From Arthrobacter frigidicola (GTDB lineage Bacteria; Actinomycetota; Actinomycetes; Actinomycetales; Micrococcaceae): a DNA stretch of 64,000 nt. The DNA lies in the NCBI GenBank assembly GCA_003602285.1, contig QZVU01000005.1, positions 62,001 through 126,000 of the forward strand, in the 5' to 3' direction. Both the position numbers and the translations under genes were made by a program. Below, in pieces: positions 32,465-41,061 of this stretch (the first letter of the stretch is position 1; the number at the start of each line of letters is the position of its first letter). The notes under the pieces were generated by a model. It had not been told where the DNA came from. It did no database searches and saw nothing but the letters and a program-made list of their open reading frames with translations.

Positions 32465-33153
32465 TCCGCTTCACCGACGCGTCGGTTACCGCCCCCGGGG
32501 AGGACGGCGGCAGCCGAACCATCCTGCACCCGGTCACCCTCGAGCTGGGCGAGCACCGCATCTCGGTGATCGGCGCCAACGGATCGGGGAAATCGACGCT
32601 GCTCAAGCTGATCAACGGGCTGACGCTGCCCACCTCGGGCAGCGTCAGCGTCGACGGCCTCGACACCGCCCGGCGCGGCAGGGAGGTCCGCCGCAAAGTC
32701 GGCTTTGTGTTCACCGATCCCCTGTCACAGCTGGTCATGCCCACGGGCCGCGAGGACGTCGAACTGTCCCTGCGCGGCCGGATCCGGCGCGCGGATGAGC
32801 GCCGGACCGCCGGCATGCAGGTGCTTCAGTCCTACGGCATCGGGCACCTTGCGGACCGCTCCATCTACGACCTCTCCGGCGGTGAGCGCCAGCTCCTGGC
32901 GATCGCGGTGGTGGCGGCCGTCGAGCCTGCGGTGCTCATCGCCGATGAGCCAACCACTCTGCTCGACCTCCGCAACGAGCACACCATCCGCGCCGTCCTC
33001 CGCGGACTCCCCCAGCAGGTGATCTTCACCACCCACAACCTGTCCTTCGCTCAGGACAGCGACCGCACCCTCGTCCTCGACGGAGGCCGCGTGGTGTTCG
33101 ACGGCGACCCGGCCGGGGCCGTCGCCTTCTACCAGGAGCTTTGCCTTCGATGA
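32461..33153 (+). CDS. bioM: Biotin ECF transporter ATPase
   Basis: 230 residues, one ABC domain: GANGSGKST, VGFVFTDPLSQL (Q loop), LSGGERQLLAIAVV and LIADEPTTLLD, ending with TTHNLSF. It powers biotin uptake with BioN and BioY. Overlaps bioY by four bases and bioN by four, so the three are translated together. Confidence 0.93.
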   Translation: MIRFTDASVTAPGEDGGSRTILHPVTLELGEHRISVIGANGSGKSTLLKLINGLTLPTSGSVSVDGLDTARRGREVRRKVGFVFTDPLSQLVMPTGREDVELSLRGRIRRADERRTAGMQVLQSYGIGHLADRSIYDLSGGERQLLAIAVVAAVEPAVLIADEPTTLLDLRNEHTIRAVLRGLPQQVIFTTHNLSFAQDSDRTLVLDGGRVVFDGDPAGAVAFYQELCLR

Positions 33154-33845
33154 GGGGCCACGGCCAGCTCCTCGGGCTCTACGTTCCGGGGCATTCGCTG
33201 CTTCACCGGACTCCGCTGGCGCTCAAGGCCCTTCTCTGCGTGGGGGCCAGCACCCCGGTGGTGCTGATCCGCCAGCCGATCACCACGGCCGCCGGCCTCG
33301 TTCTCTTCCTGCTGCTGATGACCGTTGGCGCCCGGCTGCCGCTGCGGAAAGTGCTCGGCGCCCTGGTGCCTGCACTGCCCGTACTGGCCCTGCTCGCGCT
33401 GTACTCCTGGTTCACCCGCGGCCCGGAAGCGGCCTTCGTGGTGCCCGGCGGCATCGCCGTGTGCATGCTCGCGGCCCGCCTGCTGACCGTCACCACGCCG
33501 GGGCAGGAACTGCTCGACGGCCTGGTGCGCCTCGTGCGCCCGCTGCGGCGGCTGGGGGCCGACCCCGAACGCTTCGCCCTCGCCCTGTCCATCATGGTGC
33601 GCAGCATCCCGTATCTGGTGGGCTCGCTGTCGGACCTGCGGGACGCCGCGAAGGCCCGTGGGCTGCAGCGGAGTCCGCGGGCCGTGGTGGTCCCGGTGGT
33701 GGTCAACGCAGTCGCCTATGCCCAGGCCACCGGGCAGGCCCTGGCCGCCCGCGGCCTCGGCGAGCACACGGACGCTCGTGACATGCACGGGGAGAACATG
33801 GACGGGGAGGACAGTACCGACGCCGACGGCCGGGACGGCGCCTAA
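33150..33845 (+). CDS. bioN: Biotin ECF transporter T-component
   Basis: 231 residues with four to six membrane helices. SDLRDAAKARGL is the first of the two Ala-Arg-Gly signatures through which T-components contact the ATPase; AAARGLG (in LAARGLGEH) is the second. The C-terminal 30 residues are acidic and Met/Asp-rich, an unusual extension. ATG 33150 overlaps the bioM stop; TTG 33141 is possible. Confidence 0.9.
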   Translation: MRGHGQLLGLYVPGHSLLHRTPLALKALLCVGASTPVVLIRQPITTAAGLVLFLLLMTVGARLPLRKVLGALVPALPVLALLALYSWFTRGPEAAFVVPGGIAVCMLAARLLTVTTPGQELLDGLVRLVRPLRRLGADPERFALALSIMVRSIPYLVGSLSDLRDAAKARGLQRSPRAVVVPVVVNAVAYAQATGQALAARGLGEHTDARDMHGENMDGEDSTDADGRDGA

Positions 33846-33898
33846 GCCGGTCTGTCCGGCCCCAACGGCACGGCCGCGGAACCGCCAATCGCCGGAAC

Positions 33899-33949
33899 GC
33901 AGCAGGGCCGGAACACAGCGAAGCCGGATCGCAGCAGGGCCAGAACACA
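33899..33949. repeat. Short direct repeat after bioN
   Basis: GCAGCAGGGCCGGAACACA (33899-33917) recurs at 33931-33949 with one mismatch, a period of 32 bases. The stretch 33846-33951 between bioN and the terminator holds no gene. Confidence 0.8.
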
Positions 33950-33951
33950 CG

Positions 33952-33981
33952 AAGGGGGCGGCTCCGAAGAGCCGCCCCCTT
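33952..33981. terminator. Bidirectional terminator between bioN and sufT
   Basis: A perfect 13-pair stem (33952-33964 with 33969-33981) closed by CGAA. AA/TT ends give short T runs both ways; it serves convergent bioN and sufT. Confidence 0.85.
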
Positions 33982-34019
33982 GGTGAAACTCCGCGCCAGG
34001 GCGCGGACCTGCGGTCGTC

Positions 34020-34049
34020 CTAGATGTTGAAGCCCTAGATGTTGAAGCC
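34020..34049. repeat. 15-bp tandem duplication at the 3' end of sufT
   Basis: CTAGATGTTGAAGCC occurs twice back to back (34020-34034 and 34035-34049). On the minus strand each copy reads the last four codons and stop of sufT (Gly-Phe-Asn-Ile-stop). The second copy lies beyond the first stop and is untranslated. Confidence 0.95.
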
Positions 34050-34364
34050 GAGGGCTCGCATCTGGTCGCGGCCGTCCTCGGTGATCTTCTCAGGGCCCCA
34101 CGGCGGCATCCACACCCAGTTCAGCCGCCAGTCGTCGACGACGCCATCGAGGGCCTGGCCGACCTGCTCCTCGAGCACGTCCGTCAGCGGGCACGCGGCC
34201 GTGGTGAGCGTCAGGTCGATCAGGAGGGCGCCGTCCTCGGCGTACTTCAGCCCGTACAGCAGGCCCAGGTCAACGACGTTCACCCCGAGCTCGGGGTCGA
34301 TGACATCCTTCAACGCCTCTTCGACGTCTTCCAGCGCTGTCTGCGCTGCTTCTACTTCACTCAT
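34035..34364 (-). CDS. sufT: SufT / MIP18-family Fe-S assembly factor
   Basis: 109 residues of the DUF59 family. DPELGVNVVDLGLLYG and LTLTTAACPLTDVLEEQV (with the conserved cysteine) are the family motifs. SufT proteins help mature [4Fe-4S] enzymes. It is the last gene of the minus-strand suf operon, 33 bases after sufC. The expected sufS and sufU genes are not between them. Confidence 0.93.
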   Translation of the reverse strand: MSEVEAAQTALEDVEEALKDVIDPELGVNVVDLGLLYGLKYAEDGALLIDLTLTTAACPLTDVLEEQVGQALDGVVDDWRLNWVWMPPWGPEKITEDGRDQMRALGFNI

Positions 34365-34397
34365 CGTTTTTCCTTTCCCGGGCGTGGACGACAGGTC

Positions 34398-35168
34398 CTA
34401 CGCTTCGACTGCTGGGGTGGCCGCGGCGAAGCGGTCGTAGCCCTCTTCCTCGAGCCGGTCGGCCAGCTCGGGGCCGCCCTCCTCGGCGATGCGCCCGTCG
34501 ACGAAGACGTGCACGAAGTCGGGCTTGATGTAGCGGAGGATGCGCGTGTAGTGGGTGATCAGGAGCGTACCCATCTCGCCCTTGGCGTGCTCGCGGTTCA
34601 CGCCCTCGGAGACGACCTTGAGTGCGTCGACGTCGAGGCCGGAGTCGGTCTCGTCGAGGATGGCGAAGCGGGGGCGGAACAGTTCGAGCTGGAGGATCTC
34701 CACGCGCTTCTTCTCGCCGCCGGAGAAGCCCTCGTTGACATTGCGCTGGGCGAAGTCGGCGTCGATGCGCAGCTGCGACATCGCCTGCTTGACGTCCTTG
34801 GTCCAGTGGCGCAGGCTCGGGGCCTTTCCATCGAGGGCCGTCTTAGCGGTGCGCAGGAAGTTGGTCATGGTCACTCCGGGCACCTCGACCGGGTACTGCA
34901 TGGCCAGGAAGAGCCCGGCGCGGGCGCGCTCGTCGACGCTCATGGCGAGGACGTCTTCGCCGTCGAGGGTGATGGAGCCGCTGTCGACGGTGTACCGGGG
35001 GTGGCCGGCGATGGTCGAGGCCAGGGTGGACTTGCCCGAGCCGTTGGGGCCCATGATCGCGTGGGTCTCACCGGTGCGAATGGTGAGGCTGACGCCTTTG
35101 AGGATCTGCTTGGAGCCCTGCTCCGTCACGATGCTGACGTAGAGGTCCTTGATTTCAAGGGTGGACAT
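34398..35168 (-). CDS. sufC: Fe-S assembly ATPase
   Basis: 256 residues: GPNGSGKST, the SufC-type insertion with DVKQAMSQLRIDADFAQRNVNEGFSGGE's signature region, ILDETDSGLDVDAL and the LITHYTRIL switch. Part of the cytoplasmic SufBCD scaffold complex that builds Fe-S clusters. A 65-base gap separates it from the Rieske-type gene. Confidence 0.97.
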   Translation of the reverse strand: MSTLEIKDLYVSIVTEQGSKQILKGVSLTIRTGETHAIMGPNGSGKSTLASTIAGHPRYTVDSGSITLDGEDVLAMSVDERARAGLFLAMQYPVEVPGVTMTNFLRTAKTALDGKAPSLRHWTKDVKQAMSQLRIDADFAQRNVNEGFSGGEKKRVEILQLELFRPRFAILDETDSGLDVDALKVVSEGVNREHAKGEMGTLLITHYTRILRYIKPDFVHVFVDGRIAEEGGPELADRLEEEGYDRFAAATPAVEA

Positions 35169-35233
35169 CTGTTTTCCGTTCTCCTTTGCCCTGGCGGCCA
35201 GGGCGTCGTCTAAGTGTGCTGGTGCCGGGCCGG

Positions 35234-35599
35234 TCAGCCGAGCTGGGGGGTGGGTGCTCCGTTGGTGACCGTGGTGATGTCCACGTACACATTGTTGTCG
35301 CGGATCTCCAGGGCGAACACCGGAACCGGCTCATAGGCCGGCAGCTGGAGGGGCGCACCGCTGCGCAGGTCGAACTGGGAGCCGTGGCCCCAGCACTCGA
35401 TGGCGCAGCCCTCGACGTCGCCCTCGGCGAGGGAGATGTCGGCGTGGGAGCAGGTGTCCCCCAGGGCGTGGATGTCGCCCATGGAGTCCCTCACGATCGC
35501 GACGGGGTAGTCATCGATGAGCACGCGCAGGGCCTGCTTGATCTCGATGTCGTCGACGCTGCAGATCAGTTCACCCCGCGGGGTGGCCTCCGCGCTCAC
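35234..35599 (-). CDS. Rieske-type [2Fe-2S] ferredoxin in the suf operon
   Basis: 121 residues with the Rieske ligands Cys50-x-His52 and Cys69-x2-His72, separated by 16 residues. It resembles non-heme oxygenase ferredoxin subunits but has no oxygenase partner. Its place between sufD and sufC is common in Micrococcaceae and relatives, suggesting electron delivery to cluster assembly. Its ATG overlaps the sufD stop by four bases. Confidence 0.92.
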   Translation of the reverse strand: MSAEATPRGELICSVDDIEIKQALRVLIDDYPVAIVRDSMGDIHALGDTCSHADISLAEGDVEGCAIECWGHGSQFDLRSGAPLQLPAYEPVPVFALEIRDNNVYVDITTVTNGAPTPQLG

Positions 35600-36918
35600 A
35601 GGTTGCCTGCCGCGAGCTCGTTCTCGAGGGCCAGCGCGAGGCGCTCCTCGAGGGCGGGGACCTTGATCTGCTGGATGACCTCGGTGAGGAAGCCACGCAC
35701 CACGAGGCGGCGGGCGTCCTGCTCGGGAATGCCGCGCGCCATCAGGTAGAACAGGTGCTCGTCGTCGAAGCGGCCGGTGGCGCTGGCGTGGCCGGCACCC
35801 TCAATGAGTCCCGTTTCGATTTCGAGGTTCGGCACCGAGTCCGAGCGCGTCCCGTCGGTCAGCAGCAGGTTCCGGTTCACCTCGTAGGTGTCGGTCCCTT
35901 CGGCTTCCTTGCGGATCAGCACGTCGCCGACCCAGACGGTGTGGGCACCCTGTCCCTGGAGCGCGCCCTTGTAGGTCACGCGGGACTTGCAGTTGGGCAC
36001 CGCGTGGTCCACCAGGAGGCGCTGCTCCAGGTGCTGGCCGGCGTCAGCGAAGTACAGCCCGTACATCTCGACCTCGGCGCCCGGTGCGGTGAACACCGAG
36101 GACGGGGTGAGTCGGACAAGGTCGCCGCCGAGGCTGACGACGACGTGCTTGAAGCGGGCGTCGCGCCCGATCTTCGCCTGCTGCGAGGAGACGTGGACGG
36201 CGTCGTCGTCCCACTCCTGCACACTGACGACGGTGAGCTGGGCGCCGTCGCCGACGACGATCTCAATGTTCTGCGCGAGCGTCGCCGAGCCGGAGTGGTC
36301 AAGGACCACCACGGCGGTGGAGAACGCCCCGGCCTCGATGATCAGGTGCTGGGCCGCCGGTGCCTTGTCGGCGCTCGAGACCGTGACGGTCACCTCGGCG
36401 TCGGCAACGGTGTTGGCGGGGACGGTGACGACGGTGGCGCCGTCGGCCGCGGCCCAGGCCGCCGCCGAGATGCGGTCCTCGGGGGTGGCGGCGGAGCCGA
36501 TCCGGGCGTCGGACCTCCCGACGGTCTCCACCTTGATGTTAGAGGCGCCGGAGACCTGCACGGAGGGACCGGTCCCGGTGAGAGGTTCGGTGTGGAGCCC
36601 GCGCAGGCGGTTCAGCGGGGTGAACCGCCAGTCCTCCTCGCGGCCGGTGAGCGGGGCGAAGTCCTCAAGGTTATAGGACTTCAGCCGCTCCCCACGGGAG
36701 GCCTCGGGCACCACCGGGGCGTTGCCGTGGCTGTGCTTCTTCAGGCCGTGCTGAATGGAGCCGGTGTTCAGCTCCGAAAGGCTCTCGCCCTCCTCGCTGA
36801 AGCCTGCGATCACTGCGGGCGCCGAGGACGGGGCACCGATCCGGGCCTTTTCGTCGGCTACGGCGCCGGCCGGTCCGGCCGTTGACGCTTCGTTGTTCAT
36901 TTGAGTCGCTTCAGCCAT
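35596..36918 (-). CDS. sufD: Fe-S assembly protein SufD
   Basis: 440 residues. The C-terminal half carries the beta-helix scaffold and the family end motif HASATGRFDDEHLFYLMARG followed by EQDARRLVVRGFL. The N-terminal 60 residues are variable. Pairs with SufB and SufC. The start is at 36918, two bases after the sufB stop; an internal ATG at 36900 is possible. Confidence 0.95.
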   Translation of the reverse strand: MAEATQMNNEASTAGPAGAVADEKARIGAPSSAPAVIAGFSEEGESLSELNTGSIQHGLKKHSHGNAPVVPEASRGERLKSYNLEDFAPLTGREEDWRFTPLNRLRGLHTEPLTGTGPSVQVSGASNIKVETVGRSDARIGSAATPEDRISAAAWAAADGATVVTVPANTVADAEVTVTVSSADKAPAAQHLIIEAGAFSTAVVVLDHSGSATLAQNIEIVVGDGAQLTVVSVQEWDDDAVHVSSQQAKIGRDARFKHVVVSLGGDLVRLTPSSVFTAPGAEVEMYGLYFADAGQHLEQRLLVDHAVPNCKSRVTYKGALQGQGAHTVWVGDVLIRKEAEGTDTYEVNRNLLLTDGTRSDSVPNLEIETGLIEGAGHASATGRFDDEHLFYLMARGIPEQDARRLVVRGFLTEVIQQIKVPALEERLALALENELAAGNL

Positions 36919-36920
36919 TG

Positions 36921-38399
36921 CTAGCCTACGGCCCCTTCCATCTGGAGTTCGATCAGGCGGTTCAGTTCGAGCGCGTACTCCATGGGGAGCTCGCGGGCGA
37001 TCGGCTCGATGAATCCGCGCACGATCATGGCCATGGCCTCGTCCTCGGGCATGCCCCGGGACATCAGGTAGAACAGCTGCTCTTCGCTGACCTTGGACAC
37101 CGTTGCCTCGTGGCCCATCGTGACGTCGTCCTCGCGGATGTCGACGTATGGGTAGGTGTCGGAGCGGGAGATGGTGTCCACCAGCAGCGCGTCGCAGCGG
37201 ACCGTGTTGGCCGAGTTCTTCGCACCCTCACGCACCTGCACCAGGCCGCGGTAGGCGGCGCGGCCACCGCCGCGGGCCACCGACTTCGAGATGATCGAGG
37301 ACTTGGTATTGGGGGCGATGTGAACCATCTTCGACCCGGTGTCCTGGTGCTGACCCTCACCGGCGAACGCGATGGACAGGGTCTCGCCCTTGGCGTGCTC
37401 GCCGACGAGGTAGACGGCCGGGTACTTCATGGTGACCTTGGACCCGATGTTGCCGTCGATCCACTCCATGGTGGCGCCCTCGTGGGCCACGGCCCGCTTA
37501 GTGACGAGGTTGTACACGTTGTTCGACCAGTTCTGGATGGTCGTGTACCGGACGCGGGCATTCTTCTTCACGACGATCTCGACGACGGCCGAGTGAAGCG
37601 AGTCGGAGGTGTAGATCGGGGCGGTGCAGCCCTCGATGTAGTGGACGTAGGAGCCCTCGTCCGCGATGATCAGGGTCCGCTCGAACTGGCCCATGTTCTC
37701 GGTGTTGATCCGGAAGTAGGCCTGCAGCGGGATCTCGACGTGGACGCCCTTGGGCACGTACACGAAGGAACCGCCCGACCAGACGGCCGTGTTCAGCGAG
37801 GCGAACTTGTTGTCGCCCACCGGGATGATCGAGCCGAAGTACTCCTTGAAGATCTCCGGGTGCTCGCGCAGCGCGGTGTCGGTGTCGAGGAAGATGACGC
37901 CCTGGCGCTCGAGGTCCTCGCGGAGCTGGTGGTACACCACCTCGGACTCGTACTGGGCCGCGACGCCGGAGACAAGGCGGGCACGCTCGGCCTCGGGGAT
38001 GCCGAGCTTCTCGTACGTGTTGCGGATGTCCTCGGGGAGGTCCTCCCACGTGTTCGCCTGCTTCTCGGTGGAGCGCACGAAGTACTTGATGTTGTCGAAG
38101 TCGATCCCGGAGAGGTCCGCACCCCAGGAGGGCATGGGCTTCCGGTCGAAGTACTTCAGGCCCTTCAGGCGCAGGTCGAGCATCCACTCGGGCTCGTTCT
38201 TCTTCGCCGAGATGTCGCGGACGACCTCTTCGCTCAGACCGCGGCGGGCGTTGGCGCTCGCCTCGTTCTTATCCGCCCAGCCGTACTGGTAGGTGCCGAT
38301 GCCTTCGAGTTCGGGGTTCTTTTCCAGGATGTCGCTGATGACCGACTCCGGGACGGGGGTCGGGGTCAGTGGCTTCTGGTCTACTTGATCCGTCATCAC
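36921..38399 (-). CDS. sufB: Fe-S assembly scaffold SufB
   Basis: 492 residues, typical Suf[18 protein letters not shown], the beta-helix scaffold, and the terminal [20 protein letters not shown] motif. There is no intein. GTG 38399 overlaps the sufR stop (GTGA); ATG 38396 is the alternative. AAGGAAGG precedes both. Confidence 0.97.
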   Translation of the reverse strand: MMTDQVDQKPLTPTPVPESVISDILEKNPELEGIGTYQYGWADKNEASANARRGLSEEVVRDISAKKNEPEWMLDLRLKGLKYFDRKPMPSWGADLSGIDFDNIKYFVRSTEKQANTWEDLPEDIRNTYEKLGIPEAERARLVSGVAAQYESEVVYHQLREDLERQGVIFLDTDTALREHPEIFKEYFGSIIPVGDNKFASLNTAVWSGGSFVYVPKGVHVEIPLQAYFRINTENMGQFERTLIIADEGSYVHYIEGCTAPIYTSDSLHSAVVEIVVKKNARVRYTTIQNWSNNVYNLVTKRAVAHEGATMEWIDGNIGSKVTMKYPAVYLVGEHAKGETLSIAFAGEGQHQDTGSKMVHIAPNTKSSIISKSVARGGGRAAYRGLVQVREGAKNSANTVRCDALLVDTISRSDTYPYVDIREDDVTMGHEATVSKVSEEQLFYLMSRGMPEDEAMAMIVRGFIEPIARELPMEYALELNRLIELQMEGAVG

Positions 38400-39232
38400 G
38401 GCCTTCCTTGCTGATGGTTTGGCAAATCTTGGGAGCGGGGTGCGGCGCCGGGTTCTGCGCGGGAGGCACCCGCCGGGGGCGCGGTTGTCGTGCGCCCGAG
38501 GGGAATGTGGGTGGTGCAGACATGGCCGCCGCTGGCCAGGGTGGAGAGCCTGCGCACGTCGACGCCGAGCAGCCGGGAGAACGCCGCCGTCTCCTGGTCG
38601 CAGAACGCGGGAAAGTCAGCGGCGAGCTGCTGCACCGGGCAGTGGCCCTGGCAGAGCTGGACACTGAGCAGGGTGCCGCGCGGGGCGGCTCCCCCGGCGG
38701 CCGGCCGAGCGGCACCGGCCGAACCGACGACCCGGGCCGAGCCGACGAAGCCGTCGGTGCTCAGGGCCGCGGCCAGCGCACGGGCGCGGGCCTCGAGGTC
38801 GGGCCCGGCGGCCTCGATCAGCGGGCGGTAGCGCTCCTCCATACCGGCGAAGCGGGAGCGGGCGAACTCCGCCACCGCGTCCGGGCCGGCGGCCGCGCCC
38901 AGCTGCTGAAGGGCGGCACGGGCGATGTCGAGGTAGTCGTTGCCGAGCCGGCTCTGTCCGCGCTGGCTGAGCACGTAGCGCCGGGCGGGCCGTCCGGCGC
39001 CCGTCGCGGTGCTTCCGCCGCGCTTGACTTCGATGAGCCCGTCGCGGGACAGGGCGTCGAGGTGGCGTCGTACGGCGGCCGGCGTGAAGCCGAGCCCGCT
39101 GCCAAGTTCGGCGGCGCTGACCGGTCCGCGCTCGAGCACGGCCGACAGGACCCGGTCACGGGTGCGCTCGTCGGTGTCGCCCGCCGCGGGGGAAAGCCCC
39201 GCCCGCCCGGCGGTCTGGTCAACCACACTCAT
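38396..39232 (-). CDS. sufR: SufR-type Fe-S-sensing repressor
   Basis: 278 residues. A winged helix ([30 protein letters not shown]) is followed by a helical dimer domain and a C-terminal cysteine set: LCQGHC, FCDQE and HVCTTH. These fit a labile cluster as in SufR, which represses suf when cluster-loaded. ATG 39232 has GGAGG seven bases upstream. It heads the suf operon and is divergent from the ABC exporter. Confidence 0.93.
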   Translation of the reverse strand: MSVVDQTAGRAGLSPAAGDTDERTRDRVLSAVLERGPVSAAELGSGLGFTPAAVRRHLDALSRDGLIEVKRGGSTATGAGRPARRYVLSQRGQSRLGNDYLDIARAALQQLGAAAGPDAVAEFARSRFAGMEERYRPLIEAAGPDLEARARALAAALSTDGFVGSARVVGSAGAARPAAGGAAPRGTLLSVQLCQGHCPVQQLAADFPAFCDQETAAFSRLLGVDVRRLSTLASGGHVCTTHIPLGRTTTAPPAGASRAEPGAAPRSQDLPNHQQGRP

Positions 39233-39272
39233 GGCGTCCCTCCCGCCCGCGTTAAAAAATACACAACACAAT

Positions 39273-39284
39273 CATGACGTAATG
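39273..39284. promoter_or_regulatory. Candidate SufR operator
   Basis: CATGACGTAATG is a 10-of-12 inverted repeat centred on ACGT, located 40 bases before the sufR start between the two divergent promoters. No other palindrome stands out in this region. Confidence 0.35.
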
Positions 39285-39354
39285 TGCACTTTGGTGCCAG
39301 TAAGGGCAGGCTTCCCCCGCCGTCGCCCCCTACAAGGGCAGTTACTACGTACCG

Positions 39355-39366
39355 TAGAATAGCCGG
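39355..39366 (+). promoter_or_regulatory. -10 element of a leaderless promoter (ABC exporter operon)
   Basis: TAGAAT (39355-39360) is followed by six bases and the GTG start at 39367. No ribosome-binding site is present. Confidence 0.55.
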
Positions 39367-40317
39367 GTGCACCATACAGCCGCCGCCCTGGTCATCGAGG
39401 GCCTCACCAAGGATTTCGGGCCGGTCCCCTCGCTCGACGGACGGATGGTCCGGGTGCTCGACGGGGTCCACCTCGAGGCGGCGATGGGCAGCGTCACCGC
39501 AATCCTTGGCGCCAACGGCGCCGGCAAGACCACGACGCTCGAATGCGCCCAGGGCCTCCAGCGCCCCACCGCCGGCACGGTCCGGCTCCTCGGCGAGAAC
39601 CCGCACCGCGCGAGCCCCCGGCTGCGCGCCCGGGTCGGCGTCATGCTGCAGGACGGCGGACTGCCTCCTTCCGTGAAGCCGATGGCCCTGCTGCGGCATG
39701 TCGCCTCAATGTACGCGGATCCGCGGCCGGTCGATGAGCTCGCCGAACGGCTGGGGATCGACGACTTCGGCGGCACGTCCATCCGCCGCCTCTCCGGCGG
39801 CCAGAAGCAGCGGCTCGCCCTCGCCTGCGCCCTGATCGGACGGCCCGAGGTCCTCTTCCTGGATGAGCCCAGCGCGGGGCTCGACCCCCAGTCGCGCACC
39901 ATCGTGTTCGAACTTATTAAGGAACTGCGCGCCGCTGGACTGGCGATCATCCTCACCACCCACCTGCTCGACGACGCCCAGAAGCTTGCGGACTACGTCT
40001 ACATCATGGAGGGCGGCCGCACCGTCGCCCAGGGCACCGTGGCCGACCTGACGGCCGGGGCCGCCCCCGAGAACTTCCGGGAACTGCGCTTCCAGAGCGT
40101 GCCGGGCCTTGAAATTCCCCCCGAACTCCTGCCGCACCTCCACCGCGCGGAACCGGAGCCGGGCCACTACCTGGTCAGCGGCGCCCTCACGGCGGCCGAC
40201 TTCGCGGCCCTGGCCCAGTGGTGGGACTCCGAAGGAATCCTGCCCGTAGCCGTCTCCATGGCCCCCCGGTCCCTCGAAGACGTTTTCCTCGACATCGCCG
40301 GACGGAGCATCCGATGA
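39367..40317 (+). CDS. ABC exporter ATP-binding protein
   Basis: 316 residues: GANGAGKTTT, LSGGQKQRLALA, LFLDEPSAGLD and TTHLLDDA, then an 80-residue C-terminal domain as in DrrA-type exporters. Pairs with the ABC-2 permease that starts inside its stop codon. The same trio (ATPase, permease, ctaA) stands beside sufR in mycobacteria, which suggests a conserved link, perhaps to heme or cofactor export, but no substrate is known. Confidence 0.92.
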   Translation: MHHTAAALVIEGLTKDFGPVPSLDGRMVRVLDGVHLEAAMGSVTAILGANGAGKTTTLECAQGLQRPTAGTVRLLGENPHRASPRLRARVGVMLQDGGLPPSVKPMALLRHVASMYADPRPVDELAERLGIDDFGGTSIRRLSGGQKQRLALACALIGRPEVLFLDEPSAGLDPQSRTIVFELIKELRAAGLAIILTTHLLDDAQKLADYVYIMEGGRTVAQGTVADLTAGAAPENFRELRFQSVPGLEIPPELLPHLHRAEPEPGHYLVSGALTAADFAALAQWWDSEGILPVAVSMAPRSLEDVFLDIAGRSIR

Positions 40318-41057
40318 CCCAGGCCGCCCCCCTCGCCCGGAGGGTGCTGCGCCACGGCGGCTACGAGGCCGTCGCGATGCTCCGCAACGGCGAACAGCTC
40401 GTGCTCGCCGTCGCCCTGCCGCTGCTGGCCCTCGCCGGCCTCGTGGCCACGCCGCTCCTTGACGGTTTCGGTCCCAGCAGGATCGACACCGCGGCGCCGG
40501 GGGTGCTGGCGCTGTGCGTCATGTCGACGGCGTTCACCGGCCAGGGCATCGCGACCGGCTTCGACCGCAGGTACGGGGTCCTCCGGTTCCTCTCGACCAC
40601 CCCGCTGGGCCGTTCCGGCCTGGTCTTCGGCAAGGCCGCGGCCGTGGCCGTGGTGCTCGCCCTGCAGGTGGTGCTGATCGGCGGCGCCGCAGTGCTCATG
40701 GGCTGGCGCCCGGAACTGGCGGGGCTGCCCTGGGCGGTCCTGACGTTCGCCCTCGGCGCGGCGGCCTTCACCGCACTCGGCCTCCTCGTGGCCGGGACGC
40801 TGCGGCCCGAGGCGACGCTCGCGGTGACGAACCTGCTGTGGATCGTGCTGGCCGCCGCCGGAGGGATCATCCTTCCCGCCGCCGGGCTTCCCGCCGCCAT
40901 CGAGCCGTTCGTGCGGATCCTGCCGTCGTCGGCGCTGGGCGACGGGCTGCGCGCCGCCTTCCTCGAGGGCTCCTTTCATCCCCTGTCCTGCCTGATCCTG
41001 CTGGGCTGGGCCGCGGTGGCCAGTGCCGCCGCCGTCCGCTGGTTCCGATGGAGTTGA
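40314..41057 (+). CDS. ABC-2 type permease
   Basis: 247 residues with six hydrophobic segments and the ABC-2 layout, including DRRYGVLRFLSTTPLGR between helices 2 and 3 and LRILPSSALGDGLR-like sequence before the last helix. ATG 40314 overlaps the ATPase stop; ctaA follows after four bases. Confidence 0.9.
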   Translation: MTQAAPLARRVLRHGGYEAVAMLRNGEQLVLAVALPLLALAGLVATPLLDGFGPSRIDTAAPGVLALCVMSTAFTGQGIATGFDRRYGVLRFLSTTPLGRSGLVFGKAAAVAVVLALQVVLIGGAAVLMGWRPELAGLPWAVLTFALGAAAFTALGLLVAGTLRPEATLAVTNLLWIVLAAAGGIILPAAGLPAAIEPFVRILPSSALGDGLRAAFLEGSFHPLSCLILLGWAAVASAAAVRWFRWS

Positions 41058-41061
41058 GAAC

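Noticed and set aside
36882-38414. 510-codon frame antisense to sufB
   Set aside because: SufB is unmistakable; the opposite frame has no recognisable domain.
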